64,000 nucleotides of DNA from Pseudorhizobium xiangyangii (GTDB taxonomy: Bacteria; Pseudomonadota; Alphaproteobacteria; Rhizobiales; Rhizobiaceae). Positions 50,812 to 58,708 of the stretch are shown piece by piece (position 1 is the first letter of the stretch; every line of letters begins with the position of its first letter). The notes below the pieces were generated by a model that was not told the origin of the DNA, did no database searches, and was given only the letters and a program-made list of their open reading frames with translations. A program made the position numbers and the translations under genes. Where the stretch lies: the NCBI RefSeq assembly GCF_020531965.1, contig NZ_JAJAWH010000015.1:1-64000 (forward strand). The letters are read 5' to 3'.

Positions 50812-52680
50812 ATGAAATCGGATCTCGACCGTCTGGCTGTAGCCAATGGGATCAGTCTCACGAGACCGAGTCCGGACAATGGCCAGGTACCAATCACCGA
50901 CGCGACGAAACACCATCTCCTCTCTGCTTTAGGGGTCGATGCCGCAACCGCTTCCCGGGAGCAACAACGAATGACGCGAGGGACACATAAGAAGGATATC
51001 CCAAAATCCTATTTTCCGCAGTATCTCGAAAGGAAGCGTGTTTGGGGCATCAGTCTGCAGCTTTACGAGCTGCGCTCCGGCCGTAACTGGGGGATTGGGG
51101 ATTTCGAGGACCTGGTGGAAATGGTCCGCCTTGCCCAGTCTCTGGGGGCGGATTTTGTCGGGTTGAACCCGCTACATGCACCGTTTCTGGCGGATCCTAA
51201 TCGGTGCAGCCCCTACGAGCCCTCGAACCGCCAGATGCTGAACCCCCTTTATATCGCGGTCGACAAAGTGCCCGGCTTCGAGGGCGGGCCGGAGCTGCAA
51301 AGCCGTTTGCAGGCACTGCGGCAAACCGACCTAGTGGATTACGTCGGCGTCGCGGCAACCAAACAGGCAACGCTGCGCCGCCTTTGGCGATCATGGCAGG
51401 CGGTTGCCAATGCCTCGATTGATGGACACGATTACGAAGCCTTCGTCCGAGAGGGTGGAGAGGTCCTTCGGCGACACGCGTTGTTCGAAACCTTGTCATC
51501 GTTCATGGGTGACCGAAACAACGGCACAGGTTGGAGATCGTGGCCCGCCGAGTATCAGCGACCGGATAGTGCGGAGGTAGCCGAATTCGCCGATGATCAT
51601 GCGGACACGATCCGATTTCACATGTGGCTGCAATGGCTCGCCCATTCGCAGTTGACCCACGCGGCTGACGTTGCCCGAGACGCAGGGTTACGGGTAGGCC
51701 TTTATCTCGACCTGGCCGTCGGAGAAGCCATCGATGGGTCGGGCACCTGGAGCGAGCCAGGCGCTTACATTTCCGATGCGACGGTCGGTAGTCCTCCTGA
51801 CCCCTTTGCGACCGAAGGTCAGGACTGGCATCTGGCGCCTTTCCATCCGACAGCGATTGCGTCGGGCGGGGATGCCCCGTATCGGCGCATGGTGACTGCC
51901 GCGATGCGCTACGCCGGCGCCGTCAGGATTGATCATGCTGCGGCGTTGCGGCGGTTGTTCCTCGTGCCCATCGACGGTGCGCCCGAAGACGGCGCTTACG
52001 TAAACTACCCGCAGGATGATTTGCTGCGAATACTGGCGGAGGCGTCCGAGACGTTTAGCTGTCTCGTGATCGGGGAAGATCTGGGGATGCTCCCGGAAGG
52101 GCTACAGGACGACCTGGCTCAAGCTCGGATCCTGTCTTACCGTATCCTTTCCTACGAGCGCGAAGACGATGGTTTCAAGCCCGTGGACGCCTATCCCCGG
52201 CTGTCGCTTGCTTGCATTTCGACGCACGACCACCAGACACTGGCGGGGTGGTGGCGTGGCGCCGACATCAAGGCGCGGGCAGAACATGGGATCGTTCCCC
52301 CCGATGTGAGCGAGAGACATATTGAACGACGCCAGGAGGAACGGCAGGACCTGAAGGTTGCGCTGGATGAAGCAGGCGCCGGCCCACCAGACCGCTTGCC
52401 AACCGAAACGGCGAGCGACGAGAAGTTGACAGACTTGGTAGTCAGCGCTCACCGCTTTGTTGCCAAGACGCCGTCGGTACTGGCTGCGGTCCGGTTGGCG
52501 GACATGACGGGCGAAAACCGCCCAACAAATATTCCTGGTACCAGCGACGGCTATCCCAACTGGAAGCCTAAGCTGTCGGTGCCTATCGAGGAGTTGGCGA
52601 CGTTGCCGCTGGTGAATGAAATTGCCGCCGCGTTTTGCGAAGAGCGGAGAAAAAGTGGAGCGAGGCGGTCGCGATCTTGA
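50812..52680 (+). CDS. malQ: 4-alpha-glucanotransferase MalQ
   Basis: A 622-residue GH77 amylomaltase that redistributes maltodextrin chains and so feeds or drains the TreY-TreZ pathway. Key parts: GISLQLYELRSGRNWGIGDFEDLVEMVRLAQSLGADFVGLNPLHAPF, SPYEPSNRQMLNPLYI, AGAVRIDHAAALRRLF (nucleophile Asp), VIGEDLGMLPEGL (acid/base Glu) and CISTHDHQTLAGWWRG (Asp). The N-terminal 85 residues are the usual extension. It has an AGGAGG ribosome site and is the last gene of the operon; a fragment of a second malQ is at 35503-36003. Confidence 0.94.
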   Translation: MKSDLDRLAVANGISLTRPSPDNGQVPITDATKHHLLSALGVDAATASREQQRMTRGTHKKDIPKSYFPQYLERKRVWGISLQLYELRSGRNWGIGDFEDLVEMVRLAQSLGADFVGLNPLHAPFLADPNRCSPYEPSNRQMLNPLYIAVDKVPGFEGGPELQSRLQALRQTDLVDYVGVAATKQATLRRLWRSWQAVANASIDGHDYEAFVREGGEVLRRHALFETLSSFMGDRNNGTGWRSWPAEYQRPDSAEVAEFADDHADTIRFHMWLQWLAHSQLTHAADVARDAGLRVGLYLDLAVGEAIDGSGTWSEPGAYISDATVGSPPDPFATEGQDWHLAPFHPTAIASGGDAPYRRMVTAAMRYAGAVRIDHAAALRRLFLVPIDGAPEDGAYVNYPQDDLLRILAEASETFSCLVIGEDLGMLPEGLQDDLAQARILSYRILSYEREDDGFKPVDAYPRLSLACISTHDHQTLAGWWRGADIKARAEHGIVPPDVSERHIERRQEERQDLKVALDEAGAGPPDRLPTETASDEKLTDLVVSAHRFVAKTPSVLAAVRLADMTGENRPTNIPGTSDGYPNWKPKLSVPIEELATLPLVNEIAAAFCEERRKSGARRSRS

Positions 52681-52996
52681 TCGCCTCGTTCCAGGAGGGG
52701 CGCAAGCTCAGTTCTGTTCTCCGTTCTTGGCTCCCGGCACAGAGTGCCTTTCCTGTGCATGCCAACAAGCACAAGGACGCTATGGCAGAAGAATGACTGA
52801 CAGGCGAGGATCTGAGGGTCATCATCGAATGATGAGATCGTGGCCACCTGGCAGCTTCTTCGATGAGGAGCCGGAGCGCGGAGGCGATCGTTTCGTCCAG
52901 CTCGACTTTCCGCTCGGAAGCCCCGGTTCGTGATTGGACGGCGTAACGGCGATGAGCTGCGGATAGGCAAACGTCGCCTCCCCGCAACGACTTCGG
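52681..52996. other. Intergenic stretch, nothing recognised
   Basis: This is 316 bases between malQ and the convergent DUF4142 gene; only short frames. Confidence 0.4.
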
Positions 52997-53524
52997 TTAC
53001 TTGTCGAGATCCTGAGCCATCTTGTAGTGATGCTCAAGGGCTGGAAGCGTCTTCGCGGCCCAAGACTTCAGATCAGCGTTCTCGCCTTCCTCGGCATAGC
53101 GTTTGAATAGGTCAACGGCGTTTTCGTGGGCTTCAACCTGGTCGTCGATGTACTGCTCGTTGAACTCGGCACCGTTCAGCTTGGCGAGTTCATCAACTAC
53201 TTCCTTATGGTCTTCTGTCAGGGCCGCAACAGGACTTCCCTTGACTTTGCCGGTTGTCAGGAGCGCCTTGAGCTCGGCGGTCGTCTTCTCGTGTTCCGTG
53301 ATCATCTGCTGGGCAAACGCCTTGATGGGTTCGTCGCCCTTCTGCAGTGCATGCTTGCTGGACTCGATCTCGAATACATCGCTTGCCGACGCTTGCAGGA
53401 TGAAGTCTTCGGTCTTTGGCGCAACGCCAAGCGCCGAGTTCACTCCGGTGGATTCAGTGGCAGACTGGGCGAATGCGCCGGCCGCAGTAAGCACCAGCGC
53501 AGTGGTGAGTAGAATCTTCTTCAT
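52997..53524 (-). CDS. Exported DUF4142 ferritin-like protein
   Basis: A 175-residue protein with a signal peptide (MKKILLTTALVLTAAGAFAQ, about 1-20). The mature part is a DUF4142 four-helix bundle: FILQASASDVFEIESSKHALQKGDEPIKAFAQQMITEHEKTTAELKALLTTG, then LTEDHKEVVDELAKLNGAEFNEQYIDDQVEAHENAVDLFKRYAEEGENADLKSWAAKTLPALEHHYKMAQDL. His and Glu spacing resembles ferritin-like proteins; function unknown, periplasmic, stress-associated in many bacteria. Good ribosome site (AAGGAG) and its own stress promoter. Confidence 0.93.
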   Translation of the reverse strand: MKKILLTTALVLTAAGAFAQSATESTGVNSALGVAPKTEDFILQASASDVFEIESSKHALQKGDEPIKAFAQQMITEHEKTTAELKALLTTGKVKGSPVAALTEDHKEVVDELAKLNGAEFNEQYIDDQVEAHENAVDLFKRYAEEGENADLKSWAAKTLPALEHHYKMAQDLDK

Positions 53525-53552
53525 AGCTTTTCTCCTTGTTTTCCCGCTCACA

Positions 53553-53577
53553 AACTTACCGCGGGGGAAAGAGTTCC
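53553..53577 (-). promoter_or_regulatory. EcfG-type promoter for DUF4142 gene
   Basis: On the minus strand GGAAC-N17-GTT, 28 bases before the start at 53524. Confidence 0.82.
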
Positions 53578-53722
53578 ACGCAGGTCAAGGAACTGGAAGC
53601 GCGCAGACCTATCTAATTACGATGTGATTTACGCCGCGCCCTTCCACGTCCTTGGGGGTATGGGACCTGACATTTCGAACAACAGAGGGGCATATGAACG
53701 CCGGTTGTCTTTGCAAGTATGC

Positions 53723-53747
53723 GGAACTTTGACGGCTCCAGGTGGTT
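53723..53747 (+). promoter_or_regulatory. EcfG-type promoter for Mn catalase gene
   Basis: GGAAC-N17-GTT, 32 bases before the ATG at 53780. DUF4142 and catalase are divergent, each with its own promoter. Confidence 0.82.
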
Positions 53748-53779
53748 TCAACTGGACCTCCAATAAAGGGATATGATCC

Positions 53780-54706
53780 ATGTTCATGCGAGTCGATGAG
53801 TTGCAGGCCAACCTGCCGCCCCCGAAACGTGCCGATCCAAATGCCGCCGCAGCCCTGCAGGAGCTGCTCGGCGGAAAATACGGGGAAATGTCCACCCTTG
53901 GGAACTACATGTTCCAAAGTTTCAATTTTCGATCGAAAGAGAAACTGCGGCCTTTCTACAGCCTTGTAGCGGCGATCACCGCCGAAGAACTCGGTCACGT
54001 GGAACTCGTCAGCAATGGCGTTGCCATGTTGAACAATGGCCCGGATATCCCAGATGGCGATGCCGGCGATGGAGGCGATATCTCGGGCGCGCCGTTCGAG
54101 GACATGACCGATATCCGTCTTGCGGCGGCGTTCCTCTCCGGCGGAGGCGGAGCGATGCCTGTCAATAGCAATGGGGTCTCTTGGAACAATGACTTTATCA
54201 CGACCACGGGAAACGTTGTTCTGGACCTCCTTCACAACTTCCACCTCGAGTGTGGGGCACGGCTCCATAAACTTCGCGTTTACGAGACCCTGAGCGATCC
54301 AACGGGCCGAGAAGTATGCGGCTATTTGCTGGTTCGTGGATCCGTTCACGCACACGCATATGCGCTAGCGCTGAAGAAGATTACTGGTGTCGAGATCGAA
54401 AAATTCCTCCCCACGCCGAACATCCCCTTGAGCAAGATACCCGAGAGCCAAAAGTACTTGGACGAGGGCTCACATCGTCGTCTCTATACCTTTAGCCCGA
54501 GCGATTACCAGGAGATGTCGGGCATCTGGGGGAATGGCGAAGTCGCTTTGCCCACCGATCCCCCGGGCGAACTTGAGGTCATCGATGGCATGCCGGAAGG
54601 CCATAAAATTCAACAGCTCGTCGGTGTTCCCTCGGCATTTACTCCCGACTATTCCCCCGAGGAAATGTTCGAGATCGCGCAGAAGCTCTACAAGAACTCG
54701 CGCTAG
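53780..54706 (+). CDS. Manganese (non-heme) catalase
   Basis: A 308-residue dimanganese catalase that dismutates hydrogen peroxide. Visible motifs: GGKYGEMSTLGNYMFQSFNFRSKEKLRPFYSLVAAITAEELGHVELVSNGV (metal-binding Glu/His in the first helix pair), then DLLHNFHLECGARLHKLRVYETLSDPTGREVCGYLLVRGSVHAHAYALAL for the second pair. Cytoplasmic. No signal peptide; length normal. Ribosome site is only partial (AAGG). Single gene with a terminator-like hairpin behind it and a stress promoter in front. Confidence 0.95.
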   Translation: MFMRVDELQANLPPPKRADPNAAAALQELLGGKYGEMSTLGNYMFQSFNFRSKEKLRPFYSLVAAITAEELGHVELVSNGVAMLNNGPDIPDGDAGDGGDISGAPFEDMTDIRLAAAFLSGGGGAMPVNSNGVSWNNDFITTTGNVVLDLLHNFHLECGARLHKLRVYETLSDPTGREVCGYLLVRGSVHAHAYALALKKITGVEIEKFLPTPNIPLSKIPESQKYLDEGSHRRLYTFSPSDYQEMSGIWGNGEVALPTDPPGELEVIDGMPEGHKIQQLVGVPSAFTPDYSPEEMFEIAQKLYKNSR

Positions 54707-54712
54707 CCTAGT

Positions 54713-54745
54713 GGTGGGGGGCTCATATCGTTGCGCCCCACCCCT
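54713..54745 (+). terminator. Imperfect GC stem-loop after Mn catalase
   Basis: GGTGGGGGGC pairs with GCCCCACC across a 12-base loop, with a small G bulge. No strong T-run follows. Confidence 0.5.
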
Positions 54746-54795
54746 TCAAAACATAGCTAAGCATGATCACGAGGGGCCGGGGCGCCCCTCCCTGC

Positions 54796-55377
54796 TCAGT
54801 TGGCAGTTCGAAGAAATGCCTCCACGGTCGTTACATCAAGCTGGATAGAGAACCGGTCTCTGAGGAGAGTGAGAGCTGCATCGTGGGTCTCATCCGTTCC
54901 GCTGCAGACTGCATTAGATAAGACAGTCACGTGGTAGCCGAGGTCTATCGCGCCTAATACTGTCGCCAGAACACAGACATCGGTCTCACCGCCTGAAACC
55001 ACTATCGACGACACCTTTTCCTCGATCAACATTAAATGGAGGCGTCCGTCGACCCAAGGGCTATAGGTTGCCTTATCAAATACCCGAGCCGGGGGTATAT
55101 GCTTCCTCAGAGGATCAACAACATCGATCATCTCATAAGGAAGCCGGTCGAGTGTCATGGATCCCCAATTCTCATAATAATCTCGCCACGCACCAGTCGC
55201 CTGTGACGCATGGTGGGGAGGAACAAACCGAGTAAAAACCGTCTCAGATGGGAAGCGTCCGGCCACTTCGTCAATCATCGGCAACACAGCGTTCATCCAA
55301 TCGACATGCCACGGCGTGTCTTCGTTGAACATCCGCTGCATGTCGATGCAGAGATGGCGCCAGTTTGGTGGTGACAT
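54796..55377 (-). CDS. Isochorismatase-family cysteine hydrolase
   Basis: A 193-residue hydrolase of the isochorismatase/nicotinamidase fold. Catalytic triad: Asp12 (CIDMQRMF), Lys102 (VFDKATYS) and Cys135 (ETDVCVLATVLGAIDLGY). The loop VSGGETDVCVL is typical. Cytoplasmic, no signal. Substrate (amidated or N-carbamoyl metabolites) cannot be told. The start at 55377 has GAGGAG 7 bases upstream; longer frame to 55392 is less likely. The promoter at 55584 is the nearest, with a 200-base leader containing a regulator-like fragment. Confidence 0.88.
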   Translation of the reverse strand: MSPPNWRHLCIDMQRMFNEDTPWHVDWMNAVLPMIDEVAGRFPSETVFTRFVPPHHASQATGAWRDYYENWGSMTLDRLPYEMIDVVDPLRKHIPPARVFDKATYSPWVDGRLHLMLIEEKVSSIVVSGGETDVCVLATVLGAIDLGYHVTVLSNAVCSGTDETHDAALTLLRDRFSIQLDVTTVEAFLRTAN

Positions 55378-55458
55378 GAAGACTCTCCTCACAATTGTGG
55401 CGATGGCGAGGCTTTACCATCCAAACTGCCGAGACGTGAGGATATGCCATATACCGAT

Positions 55459-55590
55459 CTAGCCCCCGGTTTCGGGGATATGTACTTCGAGCTTCGCCCC
55501 GACGTCCAGATAGTTTGCGATTTGCTTCACCTGCGGCTTCATAATTGAAGGCCCCGATTTTCCATTTTCGTATGCTCGCAGTGAACCTTA
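55459..55590 (-). pseudogene. Fragment of an XRE/HTH-type regulator
   Basis: Reading backwards from about 55590 the frame gives LRAYENGKSGPSIMKPQVKQIANYLDVGAKLEVHIPETGG and a TAG stop at 55459. 'YExGxxxPS' followed by an 'IAxxLxV' helix is the C-terminal half of an HTH_3-type domain. No start codon or first half is present. It lies inside the leader of the isochorismatase-family gene. Confidence 0.4.
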
Positions 55591-55608
55591 GAAGGGATCG
55601 AAAGTTCC
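55584..55608 (-). promoter_or_regulatory. EcfG-type promoter upstream of isochorismatase-family gene
   Basis: On the minus strand GGAAC-N17-GTT, 206 bases before the start at 55377; it overlaps the beginning of the HTH fragment. Confidence 0.62.
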
Positions 55609-55939
55609 ACCGCAGCAGACCGGCCGCTCAGATTTCCTGTTCAGCAAGCTAAGCACAGCCCTCACTTTGCCGGTCCAATATTCCGTCATGCGGTCGCAGA
55701 ATCGTGGGCTGTTGAGTATACTGGCGAGTGCACGAAGAAACAGAGGAGCGAGGCACCTTAATGTTGAAGTACATGGCCGAGCGAATCTTTGCTTCCTCGT
55801 CAAACGCTCGGCCAGCGGTCGCTTCGCTGCAAATCCCACGCCCTACGCAAGCAACCTTTTCCCTGAACCGTTAAGTAGGGCACGGAGGCTCCAATGGCCT
55901 CCGGTCAAGAACAGGCACGATTGCAATTGTTCCGTGAGA
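55609..55939. other. Intergenic stretch, nothing recognised
   Basis: This is 330 bases between two minus-strand genes; no supported gene. A GTTCC at 55929 has AAC at N16, one base short, and was not called. Confidence 0.4.
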
Positions 55940-56341
55940 CTAGCGAGTGAGTCCAAAAACAAAGCCAAGCGCAGCGGCTACCCCAACCGCCTGCCACGGA
56001 TTGCTCCGAATCCTGCTCTTGACGTCACTCGTGACACGGTAGCTGAGGCTTTCAGCCTCGTCTCTCAAGGCGGCAATGTTCTCACGGGGTTCGACGTAAG
56101 GGTCGTTCCGGTGTTCGAGTATCGACGCCAAGGCTTCATCGACACGCGGGGCATCAGAGGCCAGAGCAGAGTTTCTCGATAACCGTGATATCTCATCAGG
56201 AGCGCCCGATCTGGTAGCAGAAACCGGATCGGATGCCGGGAATGTGCCCTGCAGCCTTTCATCAAGCTCGTTCGATCGACCACGGTCCATGGCCTGTTCG
56301 TTTTCTAGTGCTTGAACCGCTGGAGATTTGTTACCTGCCAT
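55940..56341 (-). CDS. DUF883-like (ElaB/YqjD type) membrane-tethered protein
   Basis: A 133-residue protein with a polar N-terminal half (LDERLQGTFPASDPVSATRSG), a helix (VEPRENIAALRDEAESLSYRVTSDVKSRIRS) and a C-terminal hydrophobic tail (NPWQAVGVAAALGFVFGLTR). 'NPWQAVGVAAxxGFxxG' is the DUF883 signature of ElaB/YqjD, which tether ribosomes to the inner membrane in E. coli during stationary phase. The N-terminal part is unlike ElaB, so the role is inferred only. A stress promoter is 32 bases upstream. Confidence 0.8.
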   Translation of the reverse strand: MAGNKSPAVQALENEQAMDRGRSNELDERLQGTFPASDPVSATRSGAPDEISRLSRNSALASDAPRVDEALASILEHRNDPYVEPRENIAALRDEAESLSYRVTSDVKSRIRSNPWQAVGVAAALGFVFGLTR

Positions 56342-56372
56342 TGTGGTGTCCTCAGGTGGATGATGAGCTGAA

Positions 56373-56397
56373 AACGACCTCGGTTACTCGAAGTTCC
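56373..56397 (-). promoter_or_regulatory. EcfG-type promoter for DUF883-like gene
   Basis: On the minus strand GGAAC-N17-GTT, 31 bases before the start at 56341. Divergent from the promoter at 56427-56451, 29 bases away. Confidence 0.82.
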
Positions 56398-56426
56398 TCT
56401 GCCTGCGAAATAGACTTCTCCGATAT

Positions 56427-56451
56427 GGAACGACTGTTTGTGGGGTGAGTT
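56427..56451 (+). promoter_or_regulatory. EcfG-type promoter for DUF2934 gene 56479
   Basis: GGAAC-N17-GTT, 27 bases before the chosen ATG. Confidence 0.82.
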
Positions 56452-56478
56452 ATTCCGAATCAAAAAGGAGGGATGACA

Positions 56479-56739
56479 ATGACCGACAAGGAACTACAGC
56501 AGCGCGAGCGTGCATACAAAATCTGGGAAGATGAGGGTCGGCAGGATGGCCTTCACGACGTCCACTGGAAGCGCGCTGAGGAGGAGCAGGAGCGGACCGA
56601 TCAGCAATCTAGCGATCAGCAATCTGAAGACGTCACGAAAGTGAGGCGGGAGGAAGCCGACCGCGAGTTGGGCACAGATGGCAAAGAGCCCGGGCCTGCA
56701 ACGGACTTCAAGCCGGCGTCTGCAATCAGCTCGGATTGA
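56479..56739 (+). CDS. DUF2934 protein with acidic tail
   Basis: An 86-residue protein: DKELQQRERAYKIWEDEGRQDGLHDVHWKRAEEE (DUF2934 signature R-A-Y-x-I-W-x-x-E-G-R-x-D-G) followed by a glutamine/glutamate-rich, probably disordered tail (QERTDQQSSDQQSEDVTKVRREE). Two ATGs are 6 bases apart; the one at 56479 is better spaced from AAAGGAGGG. Same family as 40727-40906. Function unknown. Confidence 0.85.
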   Translation: MTDKELQQRERAYKIWEDEGRQDGLHDVHWKRAEEEQERTDQQSSDQQSEDVTKVRREEADRELGTDGKEPGPATDFKPASAISSD

Positions 56740-57072
56740 GTAGAAAGATCTTTGACCACGGACGTCAAAGGGCGACAAACTCAGCTGGGAGACAAGCCAG
56801 GAAGGATCGAAGGCCAGGTTGTCAAGATTAAACGCCCGACACAACATAAAGGGCCCCGCCGTCGGTGAGTGTCGAAAAGTCAGGCAAGCACGCGGCGCAT
56901 AAACTGAAGCTCTGAAAAAATCTCAGGGCAAAATGTCGAATGGCGACCGCTATGTGCGGTCCCCATTCAGTTTCTCTCCGACAGCCGCGGTTTCGGCAAT
57001 TAGCCTTACTCGGAGACAGATCTCTCGATGAGATCGATGCAGCTATCAGGTGATTGGGCAACCGCCGTACCG
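56740..57072. other. Intergenic stretch, nothing recognised
   Basis: This is 330 bases between convergent genes; no supported gene. Confidence 0.4.
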
Positions 57073-57489
57073 CTAACCGCTTTCTTGGTCCGTTGAAGCG
57101 GATGCCAGAAGACAGGCGTCGCATCTGTCAACACCGTCAACGCACATGCGATCGCAGTTGCCGATGATCCCCCGGCGAACCCGGGAGATCGACGCAGACG
57201 CCTTGAAGCGTCGGACGACGTCTTTCCGGTCCAGTTTACCGAAGAGGCCGCACCTGGCACACTCAACGATTATCGTAGCTCCCCCGAAAGAGCGCAAAGT
57301 CACATTCTCGTTCAAGGTACCGCTCCTGGCCTGCTTCAGGAGTTCCGTTGCCTCTTCCAGCGTGTCGATTTCAGTCTTCTTCCGGTCAAGGCCGGGGAAA
57401 TCATGCTCTGCTGCCGTCTCGCTGGTCGCGCGAGCCTGAGACGTGCGGCCTCTGCCCCTTAGGCGTTCCGCTTCCGTGATCTGGGTCAT
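57073..57489 (-). CDS. Uncharacterised cysteine-rich protein
   Basis: A 138-residue protein. The N-terminal half is polar (RGRGRTSQARATSETAAEHDFPG, KKTEIDTLEEATELLKQARSG). The C-terminal half has a strand pattern and seven cysteines: IIVECARCGLFGKLDRKDVVRRFKASASISRVRRGIIGNCDRMCVDGVDRCDACL. A CxxC followed by a basic helix and later cysteines suggests a zinc-ribbon-like domain of the kind seen in small rhizobial proteins ('CxxCxhxGxLxRxxLLRRFxxxxxLxxLxxxLxC'). No family name is certain. It is followed by the convergent DUF2934 gene. Confidence 0.65.
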   Translation of the reverse strand: MTQITEAERLRGRGRTSQARATSETAAEHDFPGLDRKKTEIDTLEEATELLKQARSGTLNENVTLRSFGGATIIVECARCGLFGKLDRKDVVRRFKASASISRVRRGIIGNCDRMCVDGVDRCDACLLASASTDQESG

Positions 57490-57501
57490 AGGTGAGCCGT
57501 A

Positions 57502-57675
57502 TCAGGCTCGTCGGGAGGAATACTTTTCGGTGCATTCTCGGCGAAGAGGCGGCTGATCGATAGCGGCCTGGATCTTCCAGCGGCGATGTAGCTTGAACCC
57601 AAGTCGCGAGGACGGAAAGCGAGCCTGAATATCAACCTGGTTGGGCAACTCCGGCCTCTTGGTGGGCTTTAGCAT
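57502..57675 (-). CDS. 57-residue basic small protein
   Basis: The protein starts MLKPTKRPELPNQVDIQARFPSSRLGFKLHRRWKIQAAIDQPPLRRECTEKYSSRRA in effect. It is highly basic (many Arg and Lys), possibly nucleic-acid binding. The start at 57675 has AAAGGA 6 bases upstream; the frame continues further upstream without support. It lies 12 bases before the gene at 57073-57489, likely in one unit. Function unknown. Confidence 0.5.
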   Translation of the reverse strand: MLKPTKRPELPNQVDIQARFPSSRLGFKLHRRWKIQAAIDQPPLRRECTEKYSSRRA

Positions 57676-57878
57676 CGCTGTTCCTTTATCTTGGGGTTCG
57701 CACCTTGGGCCGGAACCGGTCCCGGTAAGCTGGAATATTGCAACCCAAAAATACCAATCGAGCCGGCAACTTAGAAGATCGGGGTTAGGTCTCTGATTCG
57801 TCTCGCGATTCCGCCGATTGCCCATTAGCGCCGTCTAAAAAAGATGATTCTGGCTGGCTTGACTCTGAATACCATAGG

Positions 57879-57893
57879 GAACAGATGTAGAAC
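57879..57893 (+). promoter_or_regulatory. LexA box (SOS operator) of imuA operon
   Basis: GAAC-N7-GAAC, the alphaproteobacterial LexA-binding consensus (GTTC-N7-GTTC read on the other strand), 57 bases before the chosen imuA start. The site predicts SOS-inducible expression of imuA-imuB-dnaE2. Confidence 0.85.
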
Positions 57894-57949
57894 ATCATAT
57901 TCAGGACATGAAGTCCACTTTTCAGCGCGAGCCAGGAGGTCCGCGGACG

Positions 57950-58708
57950 ATGACGCACGCCCAGACTTCCAAGGTCATAGACGATCTACGCGAACGGATA
58001 GCCCACCTTGAGGGCTCGATAGCTCGTAAGACCGTCGTACTCCCGTTTGGCGTTGCGGGGATGGACGAGCGACTGCCCGGAGGCGGCCTTGCTTACGGGG
58101 CGGTCCATGAGTTTGCGGGAGGCGGATCGGGCACGGTGGACGGGGCAGCTGCGACATTGTTCGCGGCTGGTGTGGCGGCGCGATCAAAGGGGAAGGTGCT
58201 TTGGTGCCTGACCAGACCGGACCTCTTCGCGCCCGCCCTGTCGCAAGCCGGACTGCATCCTGACCGGGTGATCTTTTGCGAAAGCGATCGTGAAGAAGAT
58301 GTTCTGGCTTCCATGGAAGAGGGGCTGTCGTTCGGCGGCCTCGCGGCAGTCGTAGGTGAACTGGTCAGGTTGCCAATGACGGCATCCCGCCGCCTTCAAC
58401 TTGCGGCCGAAAAGACGGGGACGATGGGACTCGTCGTCAGGCGATGGCGGAGGCAGACAGAAGCGTCTGATTTCGGCAATCCGACGGCCTCAACGACAAG
58501 GTGGCGGATCAGCGTGCTGCCGTCAGAGCCATTACCAACGGCAGGCGTAGGACGAGCGAGATGGCTGGCGGAGTTGATGAGAGTGAAAGCAGGCGAGAGT
58601 GCTGAGTTCGAAATAGGAGCCTGTGATGCCAAGGGTGGTGTGTGTCTACTTCCCATTTCTCGCGACGGACAGGATCAGACGTCATGGCGAGGGAGCCGTG
58701 CCAGCTGA
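57950..58708 (+). CDS. imuA: ImuA, SOS mutagenesis accessory protein
   Basis: A 252-residue RecA/SulA-like protein of the ImuA family, which partners ImuB and DnaE2 in damage-induced mutagenesis. Conserved parts: VVLPFGVAGMDERLPGGGLAYGAVHEFAGGGSGTVDGAAATLFAAG (degenerate RecA P-loop region), GKVLWCLTRPDLFAPALSQAGLHPDRVIFCESDREEDVLASMEEGLSFGGLAAVVGEL and GTMGLVVRR. The start at 57950 has AGGAGG 10 bases away; ATG 57908 is the alternative. Its end overlaps imuB by 83 bases, so they are translationally coupled. First gene of the SOS operon. Confidence 0.9.
   Translation: MTHAQTSKVIDDLRERIAHLEGSIARKTVVLPFGVAGMDERLPGGGLAYGAVHEFAGGGSGTVDGAAATLFAAGVAARSKGKVLWCLTRPDLFAPALSQAGLHPDRVIFCESDREEDVLASMEEGLSFGGLAAVVGELVRLPMTASRRLQLAAEKTGTMGLVVRRWRRQTEASDFGNPTASTTRWRISVLPSEPLPTAGVGRARWLAELMRVKAGESAEFEIGACDAKGGVCLLPISRDGQDQTSWRGSRAS

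Noticed and set aside
55906-55933. AAC-N16-GTTCC near 55929
   Set aside because: Spacing one base too short; not counted with the stress promoters.
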